This document shows positions 1 to 7,678 of a DNA stretch of 46,763 nucleotides, piece after piece; the stretch's first letter is position 1, and every line of letters begins with the position of its first letter. The notes under the pieces are model-generated. The model made no database searches and was not told where the DNA came from. It worked only from the letters and a program-made list of their open reading frames with translations. The translations under genes were made by a program, and so were the position numbers. Origin of the DNA: Ruminococcus sp. (GTDB lineage: Bacteria > Bacillota > Clostridia > Oscillospirales > Ruminococcaceae); assembly GCA_015066805.1 (NCBI GenBank), contig SVNP01000018.1:1-46763 (forward strand), given 5' to 3'.

Positions 1-30
1 TGCTGTGTCCGTTGTGATGTCACCTTACCG

Positions 31-87
31 ACAACTCACGACCCGTTCATTACGAATGAACTGCTCTACCGACTGAGCCACACAAGC
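31..87 (-). pseudogene. tRNA-Thr-like remnant A (anticodon arm intact, T-arm lost)
   Basis: Read on the minus strand from 87: acceptor strand GCTTGTG, TG, D-stem GCTC/GAGC, and anticodon stem GTTCA/TGAAC with a 7-nt loop containing CGT. The sequence then enters GTGAGTT, where the T-loop should give TCGA. Instead it continues TGTCGG and never forms a T-stem or a 3' acceptor strand CACAAGC. The break is inside the T-arm. It is the least altered copy of the array, lacking the inserted hairpin found in copies B and C. Confidence 0.7.
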
Positions 88-151
88 ATTTGATATTCAG
101 TTTTGATTTTTGCAAGGCTTGCGTTGTCCGTTGTGATGTCGCTTTATCGAC

Positions 152-228
152 AACCCACGACCCGTTCATTACGATATGAACCAGTTCAGCGAAGCTTAAC
201 GTGCTCTACACGACTGAGCCACACAAGC
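152..228 (-). pseudogene. tRNA-Thr-like remnant B with inserted hairpin
   Basis: It has the same acceptor strand and D-stem as copy A, but about 21 extra bases lie between the D-stem and the anticodon arm (about 181-201). The extra bases fold as GTTaAGC / GCTgAAC around a 3-nt loop. The anticodon loop has 8 nt instead of 7 and still contains CGT. The T-arm is broken after GTGGGTT, as in the other copies. It should not give a canonical tRNA. Confidence 0.7.
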
Positions 229-289
229 ATTGATATTCAGTTTTAATTTCGCAAGGCTTAGCGGTCCGCCGTGATGTCGCTTTACTGAC

Positions 290-366
290 AACCCAAGACC
301 CGTTCATTACGACATGAGCCAGTTCAGCGAAGCTTAACGTGCTCTACACGACTGAGCCACACAAGC
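290..366 (-). pseudogene. tRNA-Thr-like remnant C with inserted hairpin
   Basis: It is nearly identical to copy B, including the inserted hairpin (about 319-339), but the anticodon stem has a further mismatch (GCTCA against TGAAC). The T-arm is again broken after the GGGTT stretch. The shared insertion shows that B and C arose by duplication of an already altered copy. Confidence 0.7.
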
Positions 367-454
367 ATTTGATATTCAGTTTTAATTTTGCAAGGCTTAG
401 CAGTCCGTTGTGGTGTCGCTTTACCGACAACCCAAGGCATCTCGCAGCATACAC

Positions 455-490
455 AAAGGGAAGCCCTCGGAAACAACGTATTTCCGAGGG
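455..490 (-). terminator. Probable terminator downstream of tRNA-Thr
   Basis: A perfect 10-bp stem (CCCTCGGAAA 464-473 with TTTCCGAGGG 481-490) begins 14 bases past the tRNA 3' end. On the minus strand it is followed by CTTCCCTTTG, a poor U-tract, so termination may be incomplete and could leak into the repeat array. Confidence 0.6.
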
Positions 491-503
491 ATTTTCCCAT
501 TTA

Positions 504-576
504 AGCTAGTAGTCGGACTCGAACCGACGGCCTGCTCATTACGAATGAGCTGCTCTACCAACTGAGCCATACTAGC
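504..576 (-). tRNA. tRNA-Thr (anticodon CGU)
   Basis: The complete cloverleaf reads on the minus strand: acceptor GCTAGTA/TACTAGC, D-stem GCTC/GAGC, anticodon stem GCTCA/TGAGC with loop TTCGTAA (anticodon CGT, decoding ACG), variable loop AGGCC, T-stem GTCGG/CCGAC with loop TTCGAGT, and discriminator T. The CCA end is not encoded. A 17-bp-spaced promoter lies upstream at 650-678. Confidence 0.93.
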
Positions 577-649
577 ATATTTGATTTTGTAAGCTGCTGG
601 GATGGCGCGCATCCTATTTCATGAGCCGCACAGCACGCTGACAGCAGTT

Positions 650-678
650 AGTATACCACAAAATGAACGAAAAGTCAA
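650..678 (-). promoter_or_regulatory. Promoter for tRNA-Thr
   Basis: On the minus strand TTGACT (678-673) and TATACT (655-650) are separated by 17 bp, giving a leader of roughly 65 nt before the tRNA. Confidence 0.75.
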
Positions 679-725
679 GGGAAAATCGCAATAAAAAATC
701 AAAAGCAGAAAAAAATCAAAAAGAA

Positions 726-754
726 TTGTAATTTCCGAAAAAGTGTGCTATACT
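726..754 (+). promoter_or_regulatory. Promoter for the signal-peptidase-like gene
   Basis: TTGTAA (726-731) and TATACT (749-754) are separated by 17 bp. Transcription would start near 761, only about 19 bases before the ATG at 780. Confidence 0.65.
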
Positions 755-779
755 ATATGAGGAAAGTTCTGCCTTTGCA

Positions 780-2102
780 ATGACAGGCAGAAGCAATGTA
801 TTGGAAAGGAGTGCAGTCTGTACCTCAAACAGAACTGCGAATGAGCCCATGCGTGATTCAAAAACCAATCCGCCCCGTGCAGGAAAAGCCTCTGTGCTGG
901 GCATTGTACTGGTGGTATTTCTTTTGCTGCTGACCATCACCACTTTGTCTGTCAATCTGATATTTAAGGATGCCGCTACTGTGCCGGAATTATTCGGGCA
1001 TCGGTACTATGTCTATCAGTATGATGACATGGAAACCGCCGATGAAGGCTCTACCATTCCAAAGGGAGCCATGGTGATCCTGGATGACAAAGATCTGCTG
1101 CCTCCTGCGGTCAATCAGATCGTATTGTACCGCAGCACTACCGGTGATTGCCGCATCGGTCAGGTCAGTCTGGTGCTGAATGCCACAGCAGAAGAAAACA
1201 CTGCTAAGCAGACAGTATACTATCTGACCACAGCCAAGAATGCTTCTGCCATTGCAGTAACCGAAGATGATATCATCGGCATCTGCCGCCAGCGCAGTAC
1301 CGAGCTGGGTGCCGCAGTGGGATTCCTGACAGGAACGGCAGGTCTGGTACTGGGTATGATCCTGCCCTGCGTTGCCGTGCTGCTGTACATTGCCGCATTG
1401 TTTGTGGCAGCCAGAGAAGAAGCCGATGATGACGATGATGACGACACCGACCTGATGTTTGTAAAGGCATTGCAGGAAAAGAAAAAGGCTCTGGAGCAGC
1501 AGGCTGCGGAAAACAAGGATCAATCTGCCGATGACGATTCCCGTACAACAGTGGAACAGGAAGCTGCCGAAACAGAGGCTGCCATTCGTCGTGCAGAAAA
1601 GTTTGCGGCCATTCGTAAGAATATTGAAGGTCGCCGCACCAACGCAAGCACTTCGGAGATCCCGCTGTATACTACTGCCAGCCGCCCTGCCGTATCGGTT
1701 ACCAAGCAAATGCCCGCACCGGATCCGGAGCTGATGGATCTCATTGCAGGCAGAAGCACCAAGCAGGCAGAAGCCGCCAAGACATCTGCCATAGAGGACA
1801 GCACCGATGCACTGATCGCACAACTGACTGCCGATAAAACACAGCAGGAGATCGCAGCAGAGCCCATACCTGAAATTGTGGAAGTGCCCAAAGCCGAGCC
1901 TGTGGCAGTGACAGAAAGCAAGCCCACAGCACCCAAGGCTGCTCCCAAGGCAGCACCTAAGGCAGAAGCCCCCAAAGCAAAGCCTGCGGTCAAAAAGGCT
2001 GCCCCTGCGAAGAAGCCCGCTGCAAAGCCCGCATCTTCGGGAACCGATTTCAGTGATCTGATGGCAATGCTGGATGCCGCAAAGAAAAATCTGGAAGAAT
2101 AA
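780..2102 (+). CDS. Membrane protein with S26 signal-peptidase-like outer domain
   Basis: This 440-residue protein has a basic N-terminus and a strong membrane segment (about 39-60). An extracytoplasmic domain of about 120 residues follows, then a second membrane segment (about 180-210), an acidic run (EEADDDDDDDTD) and a long cytoplasmic tail rich in Ala, Lys, Glu and Pro. The outer domain carries STIPKGAMVIL, like the segment after the active site in type I signal peptidases, but I see no catalytic Ser in a Ser-Met-x-Pro context, so peptidase activity is doubtful. The start at 780 has only a weak upstream GAGGAAAG; the ATG at 849 has no ribosome site. It sits alone between its own promoter and a terminator. 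Its role is unknown. Confidence 0.6.
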   Translation: MTGRSNVLERSAVCTSNRTANEPMRDSKTNPPRAGKASVLGIVLVVFLLLLTITTLSVNLIFKDAATVPELFGHRYYVYQYDDMETADEGSTIPKGAMVILDDKDLLPPAVNQIVLYRSTTGDCRIGQVSLVLNATAEENTAKQTVYYLTTAKNASAIAVTEDDIIGICRQRSTELGAAVGFLTGTAGLVLGMILPCVAVLLYIAALFVAAREEADDDDDDDTDLMFVKALQEKKKALEQQAAENKDQSADDDSRTTVEQEAAETEAAIRRAEKFAAIRKNIEGRRTNASTSEIPLYTTASRPAVSVTKQMPAPDPELMDLIAGRSTKQAEAAKTSAIEDSTDALIAQLTADKTQQEIAAEPIPEIVEVPKAEPVAVTESKPTAPKAAPKAAPKAEAPKAKPAVKKAAPAKKPAAKPASSGTDFSDLMAMLDAAKKNLEE

Positions 2103-2106
2103 CGCA

Positions 2107-2150
2107 AAACCCGTGAGAGATCATCAAATATCTCTCACGGGTTTGTTTTT
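2107..2150. terminator. Rho-independent terminator between convergent genes
   Basis: A 15-bp stem (AAACCCGTGAGAGAT with ATCTCTCACGGGTTT) around an 8-nt loop is followed on the plus strand by GTTTTTT. It ends the gene at 780-2102 and may also serve the convergent glycosyltransferase gene. Confidence 0.88.
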
Positions 2151-3664
2151 TATGGATTTTTCACCCAAAGTGCATAGTAGTATTCGTCATGTGCTTCTGC
2201 GGAGGTCGCCACCATGCGATAATTCTCATACAGCCCAGCGTAATCGTATTTTTCTTCCATGATCTCATCAAATTCCCAACGGATGACCACATAATCGGCA
2301 GCCTTTTGTGCGATGAGACGTTCCTGTTCCTCATACATCAGAGGCAGTGCCTCTCTGGGAATATTCAGCCTGCAGAAAAACACGCTTTCCGGCAGTGGAG
2401 AACCACTCATCAGATAGTATCCCCCATCCAGAAAACCATAGTTGAGCAGGGTGGCATCCGGTGTCTGCGCCATAACAGATGCAAACTGCACCTGCGGATA
2501 GTAGGATACATCCTTACCCATAAAATACAGGCAGTTGCTTCCGCCCAGCAGTCCGGCAAGATATCCGCCTGCCAAAGCAGCCTTGCCGTAGCCATCTGTT
2601 GTGATATTCTTTCGCACTGCCGCAGTCATACGCAGCAAAGCAATGATGCCAAAAGGCACAAAAGCACCAAGGATCAGCAGATAATACCGATACCGCACGC
2701 CGCCGATGAACACAAACACATAGGTGAAGATCAAAGGAACCGCTACCCCCAACCTTGCAAACCGGGAAGCAGCCATTTCTTTGGCTCTTGCAAAATATAC
2801 AGCACCCAGCAGCACCACAGGCATCATTACAGGATTCCAGAGGATATCCTTGGCAAAAAAATCAGAGATCCGCTGCCAAAGCGTCACACTGCGGGGATAC
2901 AGTGCAATATTGGAGTAGAAATACACATACATCCAGTCCGATACCGCATCCTTGGCAACAAAATAGATGATCCACGGCACCGTTGCCAGCAGCATACCGC
3001 CCACTACCAGAGCTGCCGCACGGCAAGCCTGCCAAAAGCTTTTCTTTCGCCACAGATATATGCCGATCATTACGCACCAGCCGATGTAAAACCCCAGCAT
3101 GGTAAACTTGATCCACAACACACAGCCTGCAAATATTCCGTTTTTCAGTATCCGTCCCGCAGTCAGACCATCTTTTCCATCCCCGGCATTCACCGCATAT
3201 AACAAATCATACAGCGATGCCAGCACCAATGGCAGACAGTATTCCTCGGCATTGTCACCGCGGCTGTAACAAAAGGCCGTTACAATGACCACAGCACCGG
3301 CTGCGGCGGCAAAAAAGCATTCTTTTTTGGGCAGATACATCTCTGCCAGACGGTACATTCCAAACAGGATCCACACCCAGCAAAGGATCTGTACTGCGTA
3401 TACGCCGAAAAACCCACCTTTCGGCAGCCATGCCGCCGGCAGATGCAGCACATACAGCAACGGGCCTTTCTGTTCATAGATATCCGCATACAGCACCTTA
3501 CCCTCTGCCATGGCCTTTGCCACCGTGAGAAAGCAATTCTGATCCACACCTGTATGCAGCGGAAACAAAAAGGATGTCATGGAACCAAAGGTCATCAGCA
3601 CAACGGCCAGCAGAAAAAAACCTGCCCACAACCGAAGCTGCTCCCCTTTTCCGGTCTTATTCAT
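2150..3664 (-). CDS. GT-C family membrane glycosyltransferase (GT39/ArnT-like)
   Basis: This is a 504-residue polytopic membrane protein with roughly ten hydrophobic segments. After the first one it has the conserved outer loop GVDQNCFLTVAKAM followed by LYADIYEQKGPLLY, the D...Y.D.y..KgPl pattern of the PMT_2/GT39-like family, which moves sugars from polyprenyl-phosphate donors. A shorter C-terminal soluble part follows (about 400-504). The start at 3664 is chosen because it overlaps the stop of the GH51 gene as ATGA, indicating translational coupling; the reading frame runs open further upstream inside that gene but has no ribosome site there. The acceptor cannot be told from sequence. Confidence 0.8.
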   Translation of the reverse strand: MNKTGKGEQLRLWAGFFLLAVVLMTFGSMTSFLFPLHTGVDQNCFLTVAKAMAEGKVLYADIYEQKGPLLYVLHLPAAWLPKGGFFGVYAVQILCWVWILFGMYRLAEMYLPKKECFFAAAAGAVVIVTAFCYSRGDNAEEYCLPLVLASLYDLLYAVNAGDGKDGLTAGRILKNGIFAGCVLWIKFTMLGFYIGWCVMIGIYLWRKKSFWQACRAAALVVGGMLLATVPWIIYFVAKDAVSDWMYVYFYSNIALYPRSVTLWQRISDFFAKDILWNPVMMPVVLLGAVYFARAKEMAASRFARLGVAVPLIFTYVFVFIGGVRYRYYLLILGAFVPFGIIALLRMTAAVRKNITTDGYGKAALAGGYLAGLLGGSNCLYFMGKDVSYYPQVQFASVMAQTPDATLLNYGFLDGGYYLMSGSPLPESVFFCRLNIPREALPLMYEEQERLIAQKAADYVVIRWEFDEIMEEKYDYAGLYENYRMVATSAEAHDEYYYALWVKNP

Positions 3665-5121
3665 CGCAAAGCGACCACAGCCACCGCACAGGCAGGCAGC
3701 GTCATATGCAGCAGCCCGTTCTCCATGGTCACACCGGAATACTCCACAGGGCATACGGCATCGGGGGCATCAAAGGTGTTGTGGGCGTGGCAATCTCCTG
3801 CCAGTATGCGGGCAGAAAGCACCTCGCCTGCCACAGCACCCACATCCAATGTCAGCTCGGTCTCCTGCAAAGCAGGGTTGCACAGGCTGATGCAGATCTC
3901 CCCATCCTTCTTAGTGGCGATCACCGAAACCGCAGGCAGACCCTCGGCTACGGGAATTTCACCTGCAATATCCAGCAGCACACCGTCCTTGTGGGGTCGG
4001 AACAGGTCGAACACATGATAAGTAGGCGTGCAAAGCATCCGATCCCCTTCTGTCAGGATCAAAGCTTGCAGCACGTTTACGGTCTGTGCCAGATTGGCCA
4101 TCTTTACCCGATCGGTATGGCGATGGAAGATGTGCAGCGTACAAGCCGCCAGCACCGCATCCCGCATGGTATTCTGCTGATACAGATACGCACCGTTGGT
4201 TCCCGGGGTCACATCATACCAGCTACCCCATTCATCCACGATCAGAGCCACCTGCTTTTTGGGGTCATACTTGTCCATGATCTCACTGTGCTTGGTCAGC
4301 AATTCTTCCATTACCAGTGCCTTGCGGATGGTTTCCTTGTATTCCTCATCGGTAAACCGGACCGCATCGCCCTTGGCATCCCAGTTGCCGCTGGGCACCA
4401 CATAATAATGCACGCTCAGGCCCTGCATCATCCACGGCTCTACTCTTGCCATCATGCGTTCTGTCCAGTTGTAATCCTCTCCGCTGGCACCGCAGGCAAT
4501 TTTCATCAGGGGCGTCTGATTATAAGGCTTTGCAAAATTCTGCCAGTTACGGTACAGATCTGCATAATGGTCGGGGGACATAAAACCGCCGCCGCCCCAT
4601 ACCTCGTTGCCGATGCCCAGATAGGGGAGCTTCCAGGAATGCTCTCTGCCGTTTGCCCGACGCTCGCAGGTCAGGGTGGTGTCATAATCGGATGTGACAT
4701 ACTCCACCCAATCGGCCATTTCCTGAACCGTACCGCTGCCCATATTTGCCGCCAGATACGCATCACAGCCCAGCAGCTCACACAGTCGGAAAAACTCATG
4801 GGTGCCAAAGCGGTTGTTCTCCAAAGGCCAGCCCCATACGGTATTCACACGGACAGGTCGGCTTTCCGGAGCACCAATGCCCTCCCGCCAGTGGTAGGCA
4901 TCGGCAAAGCAGCCGCCGGGCCAGCGCAGCACGGGAATTTGCAGCTTTTGCAGTGCTTCCAGCACATCGGTGCGGTACCCTTCGGGGGAACGCTTGGTGC
5001 TGTCATCCTCTGCCCAGATGCCGTCATAAATACATCTGCCCAGATGCTCCGCAAAATGGCCGTATTGTGCCGCAGGCACGATTTTTTCTTCGGCTGCGGG
5101 AGTTACTTGTAATCGGATCAT
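3661..5121 (-). CDS. abfA: Alpha-L-arabinofuranosidase, GH51
   Basis: This 486-residue protein removes terminal arabinofuranose from arabinan, arabinoxylan and their oligosaccharides. The TIM-barrel landmarks are visible: RWPGGCFAD (66-74), acid/base Glu173 in GIGNEVWGGGG, and nucleophile Glu297 in VDEWGSWYDV. A beta-rich C-terminal domain completes a length typical of intracellular GH51 enzymes. No signal peptide is seen, so it acts on imported oligosaccharides. The start is supported by GGAGGG 8 bases upstream and a promoter at 5154-5182. The next gene, a GT-C glycosyltransferase, starts on its stop codon. Confidence 0.93.
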   Translation of the reverse strand: MIRLQVTPAAEEKIVPAAQYGHFAEHLGRCIYDGIWAEDDSTKRSPEGYRTDVLEALQKLQIPVLRWPGGCFADAYHWREGIGAPESRPVRVNTVWGWPLENNRFGTHEFFRLCELLGCDAYLAANMGSGTVQEMADWVEYVTSDYDTTLTCERRANGREHSWKLPYLGIGNEVWGGGGFMSPDHYADLYRNWQNFAKPYNQTPLMKIACGASGEDYNWTERMMARVEPWMMQGLSVHYYVVPSGNWDAKGDAVRFTDEEYKETIRKALVMEELLTKHSEIMDKYDPKKQVALIVDEWGSWYDVTPGTNGAYLYQQNTMRDAVLAACTLHIFHRHTDRVKMANLAQTVNVLQALILTEGDRMLCTPTYHVFDLFRPHKDGVLLDIAGEIPVAEGLPAVSVIATKKDGEICISLCNPALQETELTLDVGAVAGEVLSARILAGDCHAHNTFDAPDAVCPVEYSGVTMENGLLHMTLPACAVAVVALR

Positions 5122-5153
5122 GAAGAATCCCTCCGTTTTTTCAATTCCTATTC

Positions 5154-5182
5154 ATTATAGCAGATTGCTCCGCACTTTGCAA
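5154..5182 (-). promoter_or_regulatory. Promoter for the GH51/GT-C pair
   Basis: On the minus strand TTGCAA (5182-5177) and TATAAT (5159-5154) are separated by 17 bp. The transcript would start near 5147, ahead of the GGAGGG site of abfA. Confidence 0.75.
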
Positions 5183-5214
5183 CAGGATTCAGAGAATCTT
5201 CATAGAAAAAAGCA

Positions 5215-6654
5215 TTACTGCACCTTGTATCCCTGTGCCGTAGTATACCGGACATATTCCCCGCTTACCGCATCCACATAGGTCAGATAGTCGATTTCAT
5301 CGGCAGGATTATGCAGCACAAAGCGATAGCACGGGCGGACATCATAGCGATCTCCCTGCAAGGGGGGCTCTGCTGCCTTTTTATTGCCTGCACAATACAC
5401 CAGCTCCGCCGAAAGGATCTCCCACTCCACATATTGGCTCATTTTTTCTGCACAGCAGCGCAGGGCATCGGCAACGGGTACGATCTCCTTGATATCCTGC
5501 CGCTGTGAAAATTCGGCCACCCTGCCGACACCGTATGCGGCATCCACATCATCTGTTACAGCCATATACCCTGTACTGATGAGAAATTCATAGCTGCCGG
5601 CACCCGAATTGTTGGAATTGACCCCGTAAGGCTCATAATCAAAGGGGATCCCTTCAAACGCAGGCGTAGTTGAAAACTGCAGACAATACCTTCCGCTGTC
5701 GGCAACTTCTATGGCGTGTACCCGTATCACCTGAAAATCCACAAGAGCATCCGCAGGATGCGGCATTGCGTTGATGTAATCCTCATAAAACCGTACCGCA
5801 TCGCAAATGGCGATCTCTTTTCCGTCTGTCATGAGAACAGTTTCTTCGGAATCGACGGAATAATACTGCGCATCCCATGCATCAAAAGAACCGGTCGTGG
5901 AATCAAAAGGAGAAAACGCATTCACCATAATATATGTTTCCAGAAAACGATCATCGGTTTCATGGTTCAGCTCGCTGACAAATGCCGCCAGCTTTCCCTT
6001 ATTGAAGGTGGTCAGCCCTGCACCAACGGGAGATTGCAGCTCCAGAAAACGATTCTCTGTGCCCGGGGGCGTACCCTGTCCCTCATGAAAATAGGGGCTG
6101 TAAAACATATAGTAAACATCCTCCTTTTTCTCACGGCAGAAATCCTCCCAGTTTGCACCGATGGTTTTCACATCGTCGTATGTGTTGTCACCGGAGATAT
6201 TGGAATTTTTGCCATAGTAAAAAAGGCAGTTCTCATCGGGCACTTCATCGGGGAAAAGGTAAGCAAAGGTTTCCAGGTAGCTGCGGTAAAAGTCCATGAG
6301 CTCGTCCTGCTCCGGGATATACTTGTGCATAACGCTAACATGATCTATGGCAGACGGCACTTTGCTGAAGAAGTGAGCATCTACCGTAAAATCCGTATTT
6401 GCCGCAATGATATCACGCATTTCTCCATCGGAGTAAAGGGTTACGGGGTTTTCGTAGCTGCTGTATTTGCCCTTATTCATCTTGATCTGAGAAAAATCGG
6501 GCTTCTCAATGGGCTGCACCGTACTGCTTTCATCCGTATCCACAGAAGAAACGACATCGGCAGAGGATAAGGGCGAGCTGCTCTCTCCCTCTGTGCAGCC
6601 ACACAACAGCGCACACAGCAGACACAAACACAACATTCTGTAACGGGTATTCAT
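5215..6654 (-). CDS. Lipoprotein of unknown function
   Basis: This 479-residue protein begins with a lipoprotein signal (MNTRYRMLCLCLLCALLCGC), so it should be anchored on the outer face of the membrane. A Ser/Thr-rich linker (about 14-45) precedes a large soluble domain that I do not recognise. The start at 6654 is preferred over an in-frame ATG at 6687 because AAGGAGA lies 8 bases before it and the signal peptide then starts at residue 1. A hairpin sits just upstream of the ribosome site. It lies between a terminator and the abfA promoter, so it is probably its own transcription unit. Neighbouring genes hint at a polysaccharide role, but nothing in the protein proves it. Confidence 0.75.
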   Translation of the reverse strand: MNTRYRMLCLCLLCALLCGCTEGESSSPLSSADVVSSVDTDESSTVQPIEKPDFSQIKMNKGKYSSYENPVTLYSDGEMRDIIAANTDFTVDAHFFSKVPSAIDHVSVMHKYIPEQDELMDFYRSYLETFAYLFPDEVPDENCLFYYGKNSNISGDNTYDDVKTIGANWEDFCREKKEDVYYMFYSPYFHEGQGTPPGTENRFLELQSPVGAGLTTFNKGKLAAFVSELNHETDDRFLETYIMVNAFSPFDSTTGSFDAWDAQYYSVDSEETVLMTDGKEIAICDAVRFYEDYINAMPHPADALVDFQVIRVHAIEVADSGRYCLQFSTTPAFEGIPFDYEPYGVNSNNSGAGSYEFLISTGYMAVTDDVDAAYGVGRVAEFSQRQDIKEIVPVADALRCCAEKMSQYVEWEILSAELVYCAGNKKAAEPPLQGDRYDVRPCYRFVLHNPADEIDYLTYVDAVSGEYVRYTTAQGYKVQ

Positions 6655-6671
6655 ACTATATCTCCTTTCCG

Positions 6672-6693
6672 AAGGCGGCATCTTCACCGCCTT
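6672..6693 (-). promoter_or_regulatory. Leader hairpin just upstream of the lipoprotein ribosome site
   Basis: A perfect 7-bp stem (AAGGCGG with CCGCCTT) around an 8-nt loop ends about five bases before the AAGGAGA site of the gene starting at 6654. It could influence ribosome access or protect the mRNA 5' part. No clear -10/-35 pair was found upstream of it. Confidence 0.4.
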
Positions 6694-6760
6694 TCTACTA
6701 TGGAATACGAATCAGCCCTGCCATTTGGTGCATCCGCTGCCTTATTTTGGATGATTGCAC

Positions 6761-6796
6761 AAAAAACACGGCGATCTTTTGTGCAGATCGCCGTGT
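6761..6796 (-). terminator. Terminator of the esterase operon
   Basis: On the minus strand a stem of about 12 bp (ACACGGCGATCT with AGATCGCCGTGT) is followed directly by a run of T. It lies 18 bases past the stop of the alpha/beta hydrolase gene. Confidence 0.9.
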
Positions 6797-6813
6797 CAAT
6801 CTCTATGTGATCG

Positions 6814-7641
6814 TTACCGATATCCCCGTCTGATCCAGGCAATGCAGGATGCAAACCAAGGCGCGCAGGCAGGATTATCATGCCAAGGGCCTGACATGGT
6901 GGTTTCATCGGAAAGAGAAAGCCCGTGCCCCCCCATGGGGTAAATATGCGCCTCAAAAGATATGCCCTGCAAAGCCAATGCCTGCATGAAATCCAGACTG
7001 TTCCGCACGGGCACACAGCCGTCATCGCTGGTGTGCCAGAGAAAAGCAGGGGGTGTATCGGCACTGACCTGCTGCTCCAGCGCGACCATTTTCCTCTGTT
7101 CCTCTGTGGGATTCTCACCAATGAGATTATCAATGGAGCCCTGATGGGTGTAATCGCCCGCAGTAATAACAGGGTAGCATAAGATCTGGGCATTGGGGCG
7201 GTATGCGGCAGGATCTCCCAGCACATCGGTCACCACAGCATGATTCCAGTGTACGCCAAGGCTTGCCGCCAGATGTCCCCCCGCAGAAAATCCGCAAACG
7301 GCAATGCGGTCGGGATCTACCTGCAATTGCTGTGCATTGGCACGCACATAGGCCACCGCAGCAGCAAGCTCCAGCAAGGCCATGGGGAAAGGCTTGCGAT
7401 AGGTGCTGTATTCCAGTACAAAGGCCTGTACGCCGTAGCCTGCAAAGCGATACGCCACAGGCAGTGCTTCCCGTTCGGAGCAATAATCATAGCCGCCGCC
7501 GGGGCAAATAATCACCGCAGGACGATTCTGCATATGGTTTTCTTCCGTAAAAGCAACACAGACCGAAGTCAGTGTGGCAGGCGTTTGCGGTGCCTGCAAG
7601 CCTGCTTTTTCATAGGGGACTTGCAATGCGATCGTATCCAT
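6814..7641 (-). CDS. Alpha/beta hydrolase (esterase/acetylxylan esterase-like)
   Basis: This 275-residue alpha/beta hydrolase has the oxyanion motif PGGGYDY (47-53), nucleophile Ser119 in GFSAGGH, an Asp in HTSDDG (206/207) and His239 in MGGHGLS, so a full catalytic triad is present. The arrangement is that of the BD-FAE/acetylxylan-esterase-like group, which often removes acetyl or feruloyl groups from hemicellulose. There is no signal peptide, so it acts in the cytoplasm. AAGGAG lies 9 bases before the ATG. It follows the membrane-anchored gene by 37 bases and is probably co-transcribed with it from 8306-8334. The exact substrate is inference from context. Confidence 0.85.
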   Translation of the reverse strand: MDTIALQVPYEKAGLQAPQTPATLTSVCVAFTEENHMQNRPAVIICPGGGYDYCSEREALPVAYRFAGYGVQAFVLEYSTYRKPFPMALLELAAAVAYVRANAQQLQVDPDRIAVCGFSAGGHLAASLGVHWNHAVVTDVLGDPAAYRPNAQILCYPVITAGDYTHQGSIDNLIGENPTEEQRKMVALEQQVSADTPPAFLWHTSDDGCVPVRNSLDFMQALALQGISFEAHIYPMGGHGLSLSDETTMSGPWHDNPACAPWFASCIAWIRRGYR

Positions 7642-7678
7642 AATCAGGGTTCTCCTTTTATCAGATGATAAACGGCCT

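Larger units (their letters stand above)
1..437 (-). repeat. Tandem 139-bp repeats with broken tRNA-Thr copies
   Basis: Two full units of exactly 139 bp (112-250 and 251-389) are flanked by a left part-unit (1-111) and a right part-unit (390-437). Each full unit starts with GCAAGGCTT, carries a tRNA-Thr-like 5' part on the minus strand, and then an AT-rich spacer (TTTGATATTCAGTTTTAAT type). The array lies on the 3' side of the intact tRNA-Thr at 504-576 and probably runs off the left edge. It holds no credible ORF. The units look like amplified, decayed tRNA copies; a function is not evident. Confidence 0.8.

Noticed and set aside
1..437. CRISPR array
   Set aside because: The repeats are 139 bp with near-identical content and no variable spacers; they are tRNA-related.
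421..612. Open frame over the tRNA-Thr
   Set aside because: It reads through the tRNA gene and its terminator and has no ribosome site.
806..814. AAAGGAG as ribosome site for the signal-peptidase-like gene
   Set aside because: No in-frame start codon lies at a suitable distance downstream, so it does not decide the start.
3574..5112. Long open frame (about 512 codons) antisense to the GH51 gene
   Set aside because: No domain, no ribosome site, and the minus-strand gene has both catalytic Glu motifs and a promoter. Similar antisense frames opposite guaB (23207-24742) and GH36/GH74 were left out for the same reason.
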